In this document: in pieces, positions 9,177 through 19,750 of the stretch
How positions within the stretch are numbered: the first letter of the stretch is position 1
How the letters are laid out: each line of letters opens with the position of its first letter
From: Gaoshiqia sp050178015
GTDB lineage: Bacteria > Bacteroidota > Bacteroidia > Bacteroidales > Prolixibacteraceae
Direction: 5' to 3'
Assembly (NCBI GenBank): GCA_050178015.1
Contig: JBFXGM010000022.1
Location: 26,395-90,394, forward strand
Length of the DNA: 64,000 nt
Position numbers and translations under genes: made by a program
The notes under the pieces: model-generated
Databases searched by the model: none
The model's input: only the letters and a program-made list of their open reading frames with translations
What the model was told of the DNA's origin: nothing

Positions 9177-11624
9177 ATGATCAATTTAAGCATGGCAATC
9201 TTGAAATTATTGAATACGAGGGAAAAGCTGATTCGGGTAATTCTGATCTTATTGGTCGTAATCGCAATCGGGGATCTGGCTCACGGTCAATCCGAAAAAG
9301 GCAGCATTGCCGGCGTCATCCGTTCGGAAGCCGGGGAAAGCCTGCCCGGAGTGAATGTGCTGTTGGTACATCAGCAAAAAGGAACAGCCACCAATATTGA
9401 CGGCAGCTTCGGGTTTCGTGATTTATTGCCGGGAAGCTATTTGCTGCAAACCAGTTGCATGGGCTTCGAACCAGCGCAAAAGGAAATTGAGCTGCAAGCC
9501 GGTCAGGAATTGAAGGTGGAGTTGCATTTGCAGGAAGAAACCTTCACCCTGAACGATGTGGTGGTAACCGGCAAGTCGGCTACCCGGCGGGTGATTGAGC
9601 AGGCGTACCAGGTGGCTTCGGTTTCGACCAAAGAACTTTTCAACAGCACAGCCGATGCCAAAGCCGTGATGAACCGCATATCGGGTGTCCGCATTCAGGA
9701 AGATGGCGGACTGGGGTCGGATATCAACTTCACCCTGAACGGCTTTTCGGGCGACCAGGTGAAATTTTTCATGGACGGCATTCCGATGGACAATTTTGGT
9801 TCGTCACTCGGCTTAAGCGACCTCCCGGTGAACCTGATCGAACGCATCGACGTCTATAAAGGAGTGGTGCCCGTTTGGTTGGGTACTGATGCCCTGGGGG
9901 GCGCCGTGAATATCGTCACCAACCGGAATCCCCGCTACTTCGACGCCTCTTATTCGGTCGGTTCGTTTCACACACACCGAGCTTCGGTAAACGGGGCCTG
10001 GACCAATCCGCAAAACGGGTTTACCTTTCGCGCCAATGCCTTTTTGAACTATTCGGACAACGACTACAAGGTGCTGGCCGGTATTGTGCGCAACAATGTG
10101 ATTGTCGATACGGCAGAAGTACGCCGGTTTCACGACCGCTACCGTTCGGGCGCCATCAAACTGGAAACGGGGGTTGTCAATAAAACCTATGCCGACAACC
10201 TGCTTTTCGGGCTCATTGCTTCGGCCAGCGATAAGCAAGTCCAGCACGGGGCCACCATGAGCACTGTTTACGGGGGCATCATGCGCAACAGCCAATCGCT
10301 GATCCCCAGCCTGCGCTTCAATAAAAAGAATTTGCTCACCGACGGGCTGGATGTCAGCCTGTACAGCGCCCTCAGTCTGAACGAGTCGCAGGTGATCGAC
10401 ACCCTGCGCGGGGTGCGTTACAACTGGCTGGGCGAGGCCACTGTCACTACGACCGGCGACGGACAAGTGTCGAATGATGGTGAATACTTCCGAACCTTCA
10501 CCACCTTGGATGAAAAAGAATGGACTAATCAGCTGAATGTGGGCTATGCGATGAGCACACGGAGCTCGCTGGCGTTGAATTATGCTTTCAGCTATTTCCA
10601 CCGCAAAGCGTTTGATACGGAAAACCCGGACCTGGCGGACAACAAGTTCCCGAAGTCGCTGACCAAAAACGTGTTGGGCCTGGCCTACAAGTTCGATTTC
10701 AACCGGCGGTGGAGCATGACCGCTTTTGGGAAGACCTTCGTCACCCAGGCAAAAACATCCAAAGAATTTGACTTTGCCCTGGAAACCCAGCGCGTGGAAC
10801 CGGTAAGAAATAACCAGCACAATGTTGGCTACGGCCTTGCTTCAACCTACTTTGTTCTACCGGAGTTGCAAGTAAAGGCATCGTACGAACACAGCTCGCG
10901 GATGCCCATGCCGGAGGAAATTTTCGGCGATGGCTTGTTTATCGATGCCAACCCCGACCTGGGGCCTGAACAAAGCGACAATTTCAATTTGGGGGCCGAG
11001 TACCGGTTCCGGATGAAGGAATCTGAATTCGCCTTGGGCAGCAGCTTCATTTATCGCGAAGCTGACGATTTGATTTACACCGTCGTAACTATTGCCAGTC
11101 CGAAAACCCGGTACGACAACCTGAATAAAACCCGGGTGCTCGGGGTGGAAGGCAACTTCCTGTACCGTTACCGGGAATGGTTCCGGGTGGGCGGGAATGT
11201 GACTTTTCAGGATATGACCGACCAGGCCGAATTCATCCGGAACGATTCCTATACCGGTTCGGGTTGGCAGAAGAATTATCACTACGGATACCGCCTGCCC
11301 AATAAACCTTACTTTTTTGGCAGCGCGAATGCCGGTTTCAGTTTTGCCGGCGTGGGAGCGCCTTCTTCGGGCCTGAACCTGAACTACTTCTTCAACTTTG
11401 TGGAGAAATATTTCTTGACCTGGACCGAGATGGGATCCCCCAACAACAACTATGTCATTCCGCGCCAAACAACACACGACCTGGAAGTAAGCTACAGCGT
11501 ACAGAACGGCAAGTACAACATTTCGGCCGAATGCCGCAATTTGTTCGATGCCCGGGTGTACGACAAATATTACCTCCAAAAGCCGGGTCGTTCGTTTGCC
11601 GTTAAACTGCGATACACCCTTTAA
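9177..11624 (+). CDS. TonB-dependent receptor, siderophore/iron-type
   Basis: Outer-membrane TonB-dependent receptor, 816 residues from ATG 9177; ATG 9192 is also possible. The frame opens at 9102, but that start lies upstream of the promoter. In order: signal peptide (ILILLVVIAIGDLAHGQ); a carboxypeptidase-regulatory-like beta domain (GSIAGVIRSEAGESLPGVNV); plug domain (NDVVVTGKSA, VKFFMDGIPMDNFG, IERIDVYKGVVPVWLGTDALGGAVNIVT); and a barrel ending in a C-terminal aromatic/leucine strand (FAVKLRYTL). There is no STN domain, unlike the two SusC proteins. The downstream DUF4374 and PepSY membrane genes are the usual partners of ferric-siderophore uptake receptors in this phylum. The substrate assignment is inferred from this context. 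Confidence 0.9.
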   Translation: MINLSMAILKLLNTREKLIRVILILLVVIAIGDLAHGQSEKGSIAGVIRSEAGESLPGVNVLLVHQQKGTATNIDGSFGFRDLLPGSYLLQTSCMGFEPAQKEIELQAGQELKVELHLQEETFTLNDVVVTGKSATRRVIEQAYQVASVSTKELFNSTADAKAVMNRISGVRIQEDGGLGSDINFTLNGFSGDQVKFFMDGIPMDNFGSSLGLSDLPVNLIERIDVYKGVVPVWLGTDALGGAVNIVTNRNPRYFDASYSVGSFHTHRASVNGAWTNPQNGFTFRANAFLNYSDNDYKVLAGIVRNNVIVDTAEVRRFHDRYRSGAIKLETGVVNKTYADNLLFGLIASASDKQVQHGATMSTVYGGIMRNSQSLIPSLRFNKKNLLTDGLDVSLYSALSLNESQVIDTLRGVRYNWLGEATVTTTGDGQVSNDGEYFRTFTTLDEKEWTNQLNVGYAMSTRSSLALNYAFSYFHRKAFDTENPDLADNKFPKSLTKNVLGLAYKFDFNRRWSMTAFGKTFVTQAKTSKEFDFALETQRVEPVRNNQHNVGYGLASTYFVLPELQVKASYEHSSRMPMPEEIFGDGLFIDANPDLGPEQSDNFNLGAEYRFRMKESEFALGSSFIYREADDLIYTVVTIASPKTRYDNLNKTRVLGVEGNFLYRYREWFRVGGNVTFQDMTDQAEFIRNDSYTGSGWQKNYHYGYRLPNKPYFFGSANAGFSFAGVGAPSSGLNLNYFFNFVEKYFLTWTEMGSPNNNYVIPRQTTHDLEVSYSVQNGKYNISAECRNLFDARVYDKYYLQKPGRSFAVKLRYTL

Positions 11625-11659
11625 CTAATTGATTGAATAACCCATAAATTTTTTAACCC

Positions 11660-12886
11660 ATGAAAATTTTTAAATACGTTTCGAAATGGACTTTGCTATC
11701 CCTGCTGATTGCCTCAACCGCGCTGTTTCCAGCCTGTTCGGAGAAAGAATCGGAAGAGGAATACATCGGCAACGATGCCTTTGTGCTCACGCTGGCCTAT
11801 GCCGGGGCCAACTTCAACTACGACTATTATACCGTCCGGTTTGATGATGTGATGAGCGGAAGCCTGTCGGCCGTAGGGAAAGGCTACCATCAGCTGGGCT
11901 ATTTTTCGTACGATAAAATTGGCGATCAGATCTTCTCCACCGGAGGCTTGGGAACTGCCGGCATTGTCGGGTTGACAAAGGGAGCTGACGGTTCGATCCG
12001 GGAAGTTGGAGGAGCGTTGTCGTTCGACAACAGCTTGCAGGATGTTATTGAAACAGAAGACCAAAAGCTGGTTGGCGTAGAAATTTCATCCAGTTCGGAT
12101 GTGGTGAAACTTCACATCCTTGAACCGGAAACCGTAACGGTAAACGCCACCAAATCCATCGCGGTCTCTAACCTCACCAGTGTTGCCGGCCCCAGCTACT
12201 CGGGCATGGTGCAAAGCGGCAATTACCTGTACCTGAGCTACTACATCAGCGACCCCACCACCTATGCAACCCCAAACACCGACGAAGCTCAGGTAGCCGT
12301 TTTTAGCTACCCATCGCTGGAGTTTGTGAAAGTGATGACCGATGACCGTACCGGTCCGATTGGTGGTTTCGGAACCAAATCGGGACTGATAAAGGATGAA
12401 AGCGGCAACGTTTATGCCCTGTCGCACAGCAATCCAGCCAATGGGTTCAGCCAATTTACCACCGAACCTGCCATTTTACGAATCAACCGCAACAGCACCG
12501 AATTCGACCAAAGCTACCTGTTCCGCTTCAACGATGTCGCCGAAGGAAAAACTACGGGCCACCTGATCTACCTGGGCAACGGGAAGGTATTCGCCGAAAT
12601 GAATACTGCCGATCGCAGTGAGCAGTCTGCCTGGTCGGATGCTCCGCTACGTCCGGCAGTGCTCGATCTGAACAGCAAAACCATCAACTATATCAGCAAC
12701 ATTCCCGAACATACCGGCATTGGCCGGAAGCTGGCTTCGACAGTCTTGTACGACGGCAACTACCTCTACATGAGTATTCCGGAAGAAGTAAGTACTTACA
12801 TTTACCGGATTGACCTGACCAATTACACCGCTACTAAAGGCGCTGAAGTGGAGGCCAATTTCGTGGCCGGTTTCTTCAAAATGTAA
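11660..12886 (+). CDS. DUF4374 family lipoprotein
   Basis: 408-residue predicted lipoprotein (lipobox LFPACS near residue 26). The rest is a repetitive beta-strand protein (YFSYDKIGDQIFSTGG, VFSYPSLEFVKVMTDDRTG, NYLYMSIPEEVSTYIYRIDL), consistent with a propeller-like fold. It matches DUF4374, a family found almost always between a TonB receptor and a PepSY-domain membrane protein in Bacteroidota. It starts 35 bp after the receptor, so it is in the same operon. It probably binds or hands on the iron chelate at the outer membrane or in the periplasm. Its biochemical role is not established. Confidence 0.82.
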   Translation: MKIFKYVSKWTLLSLLIASTALFPACSEKESEEEYIGNDAFVLTLAYAGANFNYDYYTVRFDDVMSGSLSAVGKGYHQLGYFSYDKIGDQIFSTGGLGTAGIVGLTKGADGSIREVGGALSFDNSLQDVIETEDQKLVGVEISSSSDVVKLHILEPETVTVNATKSIAVSNLTSVAGPSYSGMVQSGNYLYLSYYISDPTTYATPNTDEAQVAVFSYPSLEFVKVMTDDRTGPIGGFGTKSGLIKDESGNVYALSHSNPANGFSQFTTEPAILRINRNSTEFDQSYLFRFNDVAEGKTTGHLIYLGNGKVFAEMNTADRSEQSAWSDAPLRPAVLDLNSKTINYISNIPEHTGIGRKLASTVLYDGNYLYMSIPEEVSTYIYRIDLTNYTATKGAEVEANFVAGFFKM

Positions 12887-12940
12887 CAACGAACAAGATA
12901 TCAACGCCATACCGGTTTTATCGGGAAGGATGATTCCGGT

Positions 12941-14167
12941 ATGGCTCAATTTATGAACGATACATCGAAAACAGCCATGAATTCATTCCGAAGCAAACTT
13001 GGTCAGCTGAGCAGATGGCTCCACCTTTGGCTGGGGTTAACCTCCGGCTTAATTGTTTTTATTGTGAGTATTACCGGTTGCCTCTATGTTTTTCAATCGG
13101 AAATCAAAGATGCCCTGGAACCCTGGCGCTTTGTGGAGGCGCAAGGCAAGCCTTTTGTTCCGCCAAGCCAGCTGGTGGACACGGCGCTGGTTTATATGCC
13201 GGGGAAAACGCCCACCGGCCTGACTTACGAAGATGAAACAGGCGCAGCGGCCGTGGGTTTTTATTATATCGAGAATGACAAGCTCGACTTTGGCGTCGTG
13301 TTCATGAACCCGTATTCCTGTGAGTTCATCCGCAAGCAGGAAGCCGTGTTGCATGGCAGTTTCGACTTCTTCCAGTTTATCATGAAAGGTCACCGTCACC
13401 TGTGGCTACCCGAAGCAATCGGCAAAAGGGTAGTGGGAATTGGCGCCCTGGTTTATGTGGTTTTACTCATCACCGGGCTCATCATGTGGTGGCCCGCGAG
13501 CTGGAAAAAGAAACATCGCGAACGAAGTTTCCGCGTTAACTGGAAGGCCGGTTTTAAACGGCTGGTCTTTGATTTACACAGTGTCTCCGGATTTTATATC
13601 CTGATTTTTGTGCTCATCATTGCCTGCACTGGTTTGGTGTGGAGTTTTAAGTGGGTGGAAAATTCGGTGTATTACCTGGCCTCGGGCGGAGAATCAAAAG
13701 TTGAACACGCGCATCCGCATTCTGATGTTTCGAAGGCTGCCCTGGCGGTGAGCGACAGCATCCCTGCCATCGACCGTGCCTGGTACCTGACGCTGGCCCA
13801 AAACCCAAACCCGGAGCGCATCTACATGACCCCCCATTTAGCGGAAGAAGATGAAGCAATCGAGATTTTGGTGTTCCACAAGAAAGGAAAATTCTATCAC
13901 CACGACGAGTATTTTTACGATCGTTACACCCTGGAGCCCCTGGCGGTTGAAAAGTATGTTGACGCCGGGTTTGCCGATAAACTCAACCTGATGAATTACG
14001 ACATTCATACCGGCGCTATCTTGGGCTTGCCCGGAAAAATCCTGGCTTTTATCGTCAGTTTAATCAGCGCCAGCTTACCGGTAACCGGTTTTCTGGTTTG
14101 GCTCAATAAGCGAAAGGCACAGCGTAAATTCCGGCATTCAATGGAGGGGCAGCAAGGAAAAAGATAA
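12941..14167 (+). CDS. PepSY-associated TM helix (PepSY_TM) membrane protein
   Basis: Inner-membrane protein of up to 408 residues; ATG 12953 or 12977 (MNSFRSKLGQLSRW) are equally good starts. Four membrane segments are visible: about 25-50 (HLWLGLTSGLIVFIVSITGCLYVF), 160-185 (VGIGALVYVVLLITGLIMWW), 210-235 (SGFYILIFVLIIACTGLVW) and 370-395 (ILAFIVSLISASLPVTGFLVW). Conserved His residues sit in W-H-LWLG and H-RHLW contexts, as in proteins that reduce ferric siderophores at the inner membrane. It completes the receptor/DUF4374/PepSY iron operon. Confidence 0.85.
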   Translation: MAQFMNDTSKTAMNSFRSKLGQLSRWLHLWLGLTSGLIVFIVSITGCLYVFQSEIKDALEPWRFVEAQGKPFVPPSQLVDTALVYMPGKTPTGLTYEDETGAAAVGFYYIENDKLDFGVVFMNPYSCEFIRKQEAVLHGSFDFFQFIMKGHRHLWLPEAIGKRVVGIGALVYVVLLITGLIMWWPASWKKKHRERSFRVNWKAGFKRLVFDLHSVSGFYILIFVLIIACTGLVWSFKWVENSVYYLASGGESKVEHAHPHSDVSKAALAVSDSIPAIDRAWYLTLAQNPNPERIYMTPHLAEEDEAIEILVFHKKGKFYHHDEYFYDRYTLEPLAVEKYVDAGFADKLNLMNYDIHTGAILGLPGKILAFIVSLISASLPVTGFLVWLNKRKAQRKFRHSMEGQQGKR

Positions 14168-14327
14168 AGGCATCCCGGGGAATTTCTTATTTAGGTCTTT
14201 TCGGTAAGGAACGTTCTTTTTATGTCGGTTCACCGGATTGGAACAAGCTGGCTTGTACAATTCAAGTTTTAGTCATAATTTTAAAATTCTGATTTGAGCT
14301 TGTTTTGTTTTTCAAACCCTTCTGTAA

Positions 14328-14975
14328 GTGGCTAATCTTGTGAGTATTAGGCAAAGCATCATAACACAAAGGTCTGTCTGGGAAAGAATGAAGAAAGGAG
14401 ATCAAGCTGCACTGGCTGACCTTTTCTCCTGTCATTACCCGGATTTGTACCACTATGGCTTAAAGATCCTTAACTTACCCGATTTGATTGACGACTCGAT
14501 CCAGGATGTGTTTATCCGGATCTGGGAAAAAAGAGGTACCCTTGGAGAAGTTCTAAATCCACAAGCCTACCTGATCAGCTGTTTGCGGCGTAAATTGTTC
14601 GAAAATAAAGAGAAATATTTCGGACAAGACTTCTCGGACAAGACTGATATCGAAACCCAGGCGGCCTTCCGCTTCGAACCAGCCGAATTTATGGAGGTGG
14701 AGGAAACAACAGAGCAACTTCGACAATCCATGATTCGGGCGATAAACAGGCTTCCCGAACGCCAACGCGAACTGATTTTGCTACGCTTTTATAACAATTT
14801 GCCTTACCGCGAAATTGCCCGGATTATGAATATTAACGAGCAAAGCGTTAAAAATTTGATGCAACGGGCCCTCACACACCTGCGCCTTCACACCAACCGG
14901 GAAGTACAGGAAGGAGTGGATTCTCTGAAAGATCTCAGTTTAACCCTTTTTGTATTTTTCCGAAAAAAAAATTAG
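14328..14975 (+). CDS. ECF RNA polymerase sigma-70 factor
   Basis: Second ECF sigma factor in the window. The open frame begins at GTG 14328 (215 residues). ATG 14388 (MKKGDQAALADLFSCHY) gives 195 residues, starts exactly where region 2 homology starts, and may be the true start. Region 2 includes IDDSIQDVFIRIWEKRG. Region 4 includes INRLPERQRELILLRFYN and YREIARIMNINEQSVKNLM. It heads a plus-strand module with fecR, susC and susD, and should control the pectin-type locus that follows. Confidence 0.9.
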   Translation: MANLVSIRQSIITQRSVWERMKKGDQAALADLFSCHYPDLYHYGLKILNLPDLIDDSIQDVFIRIWEKRGTLGEVLNPQAYLISCLRRKLFENKEKYFGQDFSDKTDIETQAAFRFEPAEFMEVEETTEQLRQSMIRAINRLPERQRELILLRFYNNLPYREIARIMNINEQSVKNLMQRALTHLRLHTNREVQEGVDSLKDLSLTLFVFFRKKN

Positions 14976-15040
14976 AATTTACCAGGTACCTTTTTTACTT
15001 TTTACTCTCTATCTAATTAAAGAGCAGAAAAGCCGTATCT

Positions 15041-16132
15041 ATGGTAAATCACAAAAAATTAGAACAACTACTTGCGGATGAGAACTTTCAGGATGATCTT
15101 CGGGCAGTGCTGAAAGATCCTCAACGGATGAAAGTTCAGTTCATTCAGAAGTACTCGATCCGTGAAGAAGAATTTCAATATGCACAGCGCATTCTCGGTA
15201 CTCTCGCCTTTCAACGAGCAGAAATTGACCATAAACAGATCGATAAATCTTTCAATCGGGTCCTGGAGCAAATTGAGAAGCCAAGGATCCTGGCAAATAA
15301 GAAACCAACAGTTAGCCTTTGGTTCACACGTATCGCAGCTGTTTTGACTCTCCCGCTGTTGCTAACCACCTTTTATTTTTATCAGCAAACGCGCATATTA
15401 CAGTTCCCGGCTCAACCGGCTTCCGGCTTGGTGGCCCAACACACGTTTTATGCCCCCTTGGGCATAAAAACCCAGGTGGTGCTGCCCGACGGTTCGTTGG
15501 TCTGGCTGAATTCCGGAAGCAGTCTGACATTTCCGGTAGCTTTTCAACCCAATCAACGGGAAATTCAATTGCAGGGAGAGGCTTATTTTGAGGTGGTAAA
15601 GAACCCTGCTGCCCCCATGTTGGTTTCCACCGAACACATGAAAATCAAGGTTTATGGAACGAAATTCAATGTGAACGCTTTTGCTGATGACCAGATTGTC
15701 CGCACAACTCTGGTGGAAGGAAAAGTGACCCTGATCCCTGAAAACAATACAAAGGAATATGCCTTGAGTCCGGGATATACCGCACTGTACTGCTCGGAAA
15801 CAAAAGAAATTAAAGCCAGTGAGGTAACCAATATGACGGCCTACACCGGATGGAAAGACGGAAAACTTCTGCTTCAGGATGAAAACTTCGGAGATATTCT
15901 AAAAAAATTGGAACGCTGGTACAATGTGGAAATCCAGTTATCGGATCCATCGCTGGCTGACTATACCTTGTATGCAACCTTTGTTGATGAGAGTATTGAA
16001 CAAGTATTAAGCATTATTTCCAATTCCTTACCTATCCAGGTAGAATTTCCAAAGCGAATAAGACAAGCTGACGGGAGCTATGCCAAACGAAAAATAATGA
16101 TACACAGAAACTGGGCTAAAGCCATTTCTTAG
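15041..16132 (+). CDS. FecR-family anti-sigma factor
   Basis: 363-residue inner-membrane anti-sigma factor, 65 bp after its sigma gene. One membrane segment lies at about 90-110 (WFTRIAAVLTLPLLLTTFYFY). The FecR domain lies at about 135-240 (GIKTQVVLPDGSLVWLNSGS, GEAYFEVVKN, VYGTKFNVNAF, LVEGKVTLI). The C-terminal DUF4974 domain (KLERWYNVEIQLSD, FVDESIEQVLSII) contacts the receptor STN domain. The overall plan is the same as the FecR at 5.3-6.3 kb but the sequence is clearly different. The two modules are therefore paralogous rather than a recent duplication. Confidence 0.92.
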   Translation: MVNHKKLEQLLADENFQDDLRAVLKDPQRMKVQFIQKYSIREEEFQYAQRILGTLAFQRAEIDHKQIDKSFNRVLEQIEKPRILANKKPTVSLWFTRIAAVLTLPLLLTTFYFYQQTRILQFPAQPASGLVAQHTFYAPLGIKTQVVLPDGSLVWLNSGSSLTFPVAFQPNQREIQLQGEAYFEVVKNPAAPMLVSTEHMKIKVYGTKFNVNAFADDQIVRTTLVEGKVTLIPENNTKEYALSPGYTALYCSETKEIKASEVTNMTAYTGWKDGKLLLQDENFGDILKKLERWYNVEIQLSDPSLADYTLYATFVDESIEQVLSIISNSLPIQVEFPKRIRQADGSYAKRKIMIHRNWAKAIS

Positions 16133-16275
16133 AAAAGGAAAAACAGAAGATAGCCTAACAAAAAAGAAATGCCTATGTAGGAACATCACTAAACAAGAAC
16201 AGGAAAGAGCGGCAACTCCTTCCTGTTTGGATAAAAATTACGGATTTATTATCACTAACAAATCAATTCAAAAGT

Positions 16276-19200
16276 ATGAAAAAAAACAAAAGAATCCACT
16301 ACGGAGACCTGCTTGTCAGGCACTTCGGAAAAATTGCACTAAAAATGAAACTAACAACCGTATTCATTTAACTCTGGATTATTCAGTCTGTATCGCTGAA
16401 CAGCTATTCCCAATCCACTCGATTGACCATTGAACTGCGGGATGTGTCGGTCGTTGACGCCCTGCGTACCATTGAAGATCAAAGTGAGTTCTACTTCGTC
16501 TATAACAAAGATGCTATTGATCTGGAAAGGAAAGTGAGCCTGGAAGCCAGAAATCTGTCGATTCAGGAGATACTGGACCATATGTTTCAGGAAACAAACG
16601 TCGGCTATCAGATATCTGACCGTCACATTATCTTATCCACCCTTCAGGCCAATCAGCAACCTCGAACAGTTGGCGGAAAAGTGACCGATGCAACCGGCGC
16701 CTCATTACCTGGCGTTACTGTTGTCGTAAAAGGAACGACCCAAGGGACAATTACAGACATCGACGGCGTATATTCACTTGCGAATGTACCCGTAAATTCC
16801 ACCTTGGTATTTTCTTTCGTTGGTATGGAAAGCCAAGAGGTTCCCGTCGGTACCCAAAGTAATATTCAGGTTGTGATGAGAGAAGAAACCATCGGTATTG
16901 AAGAGGTAGTTGCTGTTGGATATGGTACGATGAAAAAGAGTGACTTAACCGGATCGATTGGGAGTGTAAAATCGGAAAACCTCGTTTCCAGAGGATCCAC
17001 TTCGGTTATGGAAGGTTTACAAGGTCAGGTTGCCGGTGTGAATATCCAGCAGGTATCCAGCCGTGCCGGCGATGGTTTTAGTGTTCAAATTCGCGGTAAA
17101 AGCTCCATGCAGGGAGGCGAGCCTTTATATGTGATAGATGGGGTGGTTTGCGATAATATGAACTTCCTGAATCCAATGGATATCGAGAAAATCGACGTGC
17201 TAAAGGATGCTTCATCCACCGCTATTTATGGTTCGCGTGCCACTAACGGCGTGTTGATCATTACGACCAAAAAGGGAACGGAAATCTCGGATAAAACAAA
17301 AACCCTGGTCAGTTACGATGCCTATTACGGGGTTAAGAAATCAGCCTACATGCCCGATTTTATGGATGGTGACGAATTTTTGAAATATCGGTTTTCCCGG
17401 TATGTAAGCTCCTCCATGAATGCGGCTACCGGTGCAACAACCTGGAACATGACTGATGCTAATTTCCGGAATTTTTGGGGTGGCGACAGTCCGGTAATCA
17501 AAGAATTCTATGCCGATAAAAACTACACATATTGGCCTGATATTGTGCTTCGCGATGGACAGCAGCAAAACCATTTTGTCAATGTTGCCGGTAACAGCAA
17601 AGATATAAGTTATCGTGTTGGTGTAGGTTATCAATCGGAAAAAGGAATCCTATACGATGAGTACGAACGATGGAACGTGAAAGCCAGTTTCGATTCAAAC
17701 ATAAGTGATCAACTCACTGTCGGTTTTAATGCCAACCTGGCTACTTCATTGCAAAACAGAGGAAGTCAACGGTCAGTACAAACCGGGTTCAATATGTCGC
17801 CGGTTATGCCGGCTTACTATTGGGAAGGCGAAAATGAAGGTGAACCGATTGTTCAGCCAGGCAAAGATGCAGCCGTTTATCCCAGCGGTGGTGGCCCCAC
17901 TTCAACTCTGAACCCGGTCGTTGATCGCATGAATTCGACCGATGATCTTCGTGCCTATTATGTGATGGCCAATACGTATTTGCAATTTAACCCCGTAAAA
18001 GATATCGTTTTAAAGACCACTTTCTCGCCCATGTACACCAAAAAGCATAATGGTATTTTTTATGGCGTAGATACAGAAAGCCGACGTGGTAAAACTAATT
18101 ATGCCGAAGACAATAGCGATGAAGTATTCTCTTACACGTGGGATAGCCAGGCCAACTATATGAAACGGATTGGTGACCACAATTTTAATCTCTTAGGGTT
18201 GGTGAGTGTTTACAGTCAAACGAACGAAGGAAGCAACATGACCGTGGTTGATATGCCTTTTGATGTGAAATGGTACAACCTGGCTTCAGGAACCGTTCAA
18301 AATCAAGGCAGTTACTTTGAAAAGATCACCATGCTTTCGTATGTGGCTCGTTTAAACTATGATTACAAGGGAAAATACCTGGCCACAATCTCCAGCCGGT
18401 GGGATGGTAGCTCCAAGTTTAAGAAAGAAAACCAGTGGGGAGTATTCCCATCAGCAGCATTGGCCTGGCGTATGTCGGAAGAAAGCTTTTTGGATGCAGC
18501 TAGCTGGTTGACCAACCTGAAGCTTCGCGTCAGCTATGGCATAACCGGGAACAATGCACACGTAGGTCCGTATGACACTCGTGCTTTGGCAGATACAAAG
18601 TATTACTATAATTTCGGAAACGCCGTTGCCAATGGTTACGGATATAGCTTGACAAACTCAGAACTTACCTGGGAGAAAACCAATGAGATTAACCTGGGTA
18701 TTGATTTCGGACTTTGGAACAATCGCGTTTACGGCTCTGTTGACGCTTACCACAAAGTCTCGAAAGATTTGTTGATGGAGATGGACACCCCCTTTGAATT
18801 AGGTTCATCAACCGGCTCTATTTGGAGCAATGTTGGGAAGGTTAAAAACCAAGGGGTTGAAGTTCAATTGACAACTGTAAACGTGCAGAAGAAAGATTTT
18901 GTATGGACAACTTCCTTCACCTTTGCCCGCAATAAAAATGAGATTCTCGAACTAAACGGCGGCAAAGAAGATTTGACCGGAAACTGGTGGTTTATCGGTC
19001 AGCCTATTGACGTCGTTTACGGCTATGTTTTGGATGGTGTGTGTACCGCAGAGGAATCCGCTGCATTTGCAACCGACCCGACCAAGAAAACGAAGTTTTA
19101 CGAAGGAGAAATGAAGATCAAAGACGTTGACGGATCCGGCACGATTGATCCTGAGGATAAAACAATCCAGGGGCATGTTGAGCCAACGTGGACCGGTAGC

Positions 19201-19731
19201 TTAATTTCCAACCTCAACTATAAAAACTTCGACTTCTCCTTCAGCATCTACTCTTCACAAGGCAGTAAAGTGTACAGCCCGTTTATGGGAAGTTTTGCCA
19301 GCTACAGCAGTCGTGGAACCCAACGTCTGAGTGTGGATTATTACATTCCTGATGGTGCCCCGGTTTTGGGAGAAGATGGCACAATTTCAACTCAACAAGG
19401 TACCCACTACGGGAGTTATCCTTTCCCAACCGGAGGAGCAAACAATGCCGGTGCCGGTTCTTTCTGGATCAACAGTAAAGACGGAAGTCAGTATTTTGTT
19501 GACAATTCGTATGTTAAAGTGAAAAACATCACACTTGGATATACGCTTCCTAAGAACCTGACATCAAAGATGAAGGTTTCCAATTTCCGGGTTTACGTCA
19601 ATGTGCTGAATCCATTCACCTTCACCGACTACAACGGATTTGACCCCGAATGGGCGGATGCCGAAGTTAATAACGGGGCTGGTGGTGTAAGCTCCAGAAC
19701 TTATCAGATTGGTGTAAACGTAAAATTTTAA
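16276..19731 (+). CDS. SusC/RagA-family TonB-linked outer-membrane protein, interrupted by TAA in the signal peptide
   Basis: Oligosaccharide transporter of the outer membrane. From ATG 16276 the frame gives a basic n-region (MKKNKRIHYGD) and, from codon 24, MKLTTVFI. A TAA at 16369-16371 then falls inside what should be the hydrophobic core. Reading on in the same frame gives LWIIQSVSLNSYSQSTRLTI, a normal end of signal peptide. An intact STN domain follows (~50-115 of the restored protein), then a CNA-B domain (GGKVTDATGASLPGVTVVVKG), plug (LYVIDGVV, VLKDASSTAIYGSRATNGVL) and barrel ending NVKF. Only the open part from about 16423 would be seen without the repair, and it lacks any export signal. 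Cause: true nonsense mutation or base error (TTA to TAA). Confidence 0.88.
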
Positions 19732-19750
19732 CCCTAAAGACGATTAAGAT

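Noticed and set aside
10857..11579. Long antisense open frames within the TonB receptor gene (also 9813-10820)
   Set aside because: They mirror the codon pattern of the receptor on the other strand and have no signal, domain or family features. The plus-strand protein is certain.
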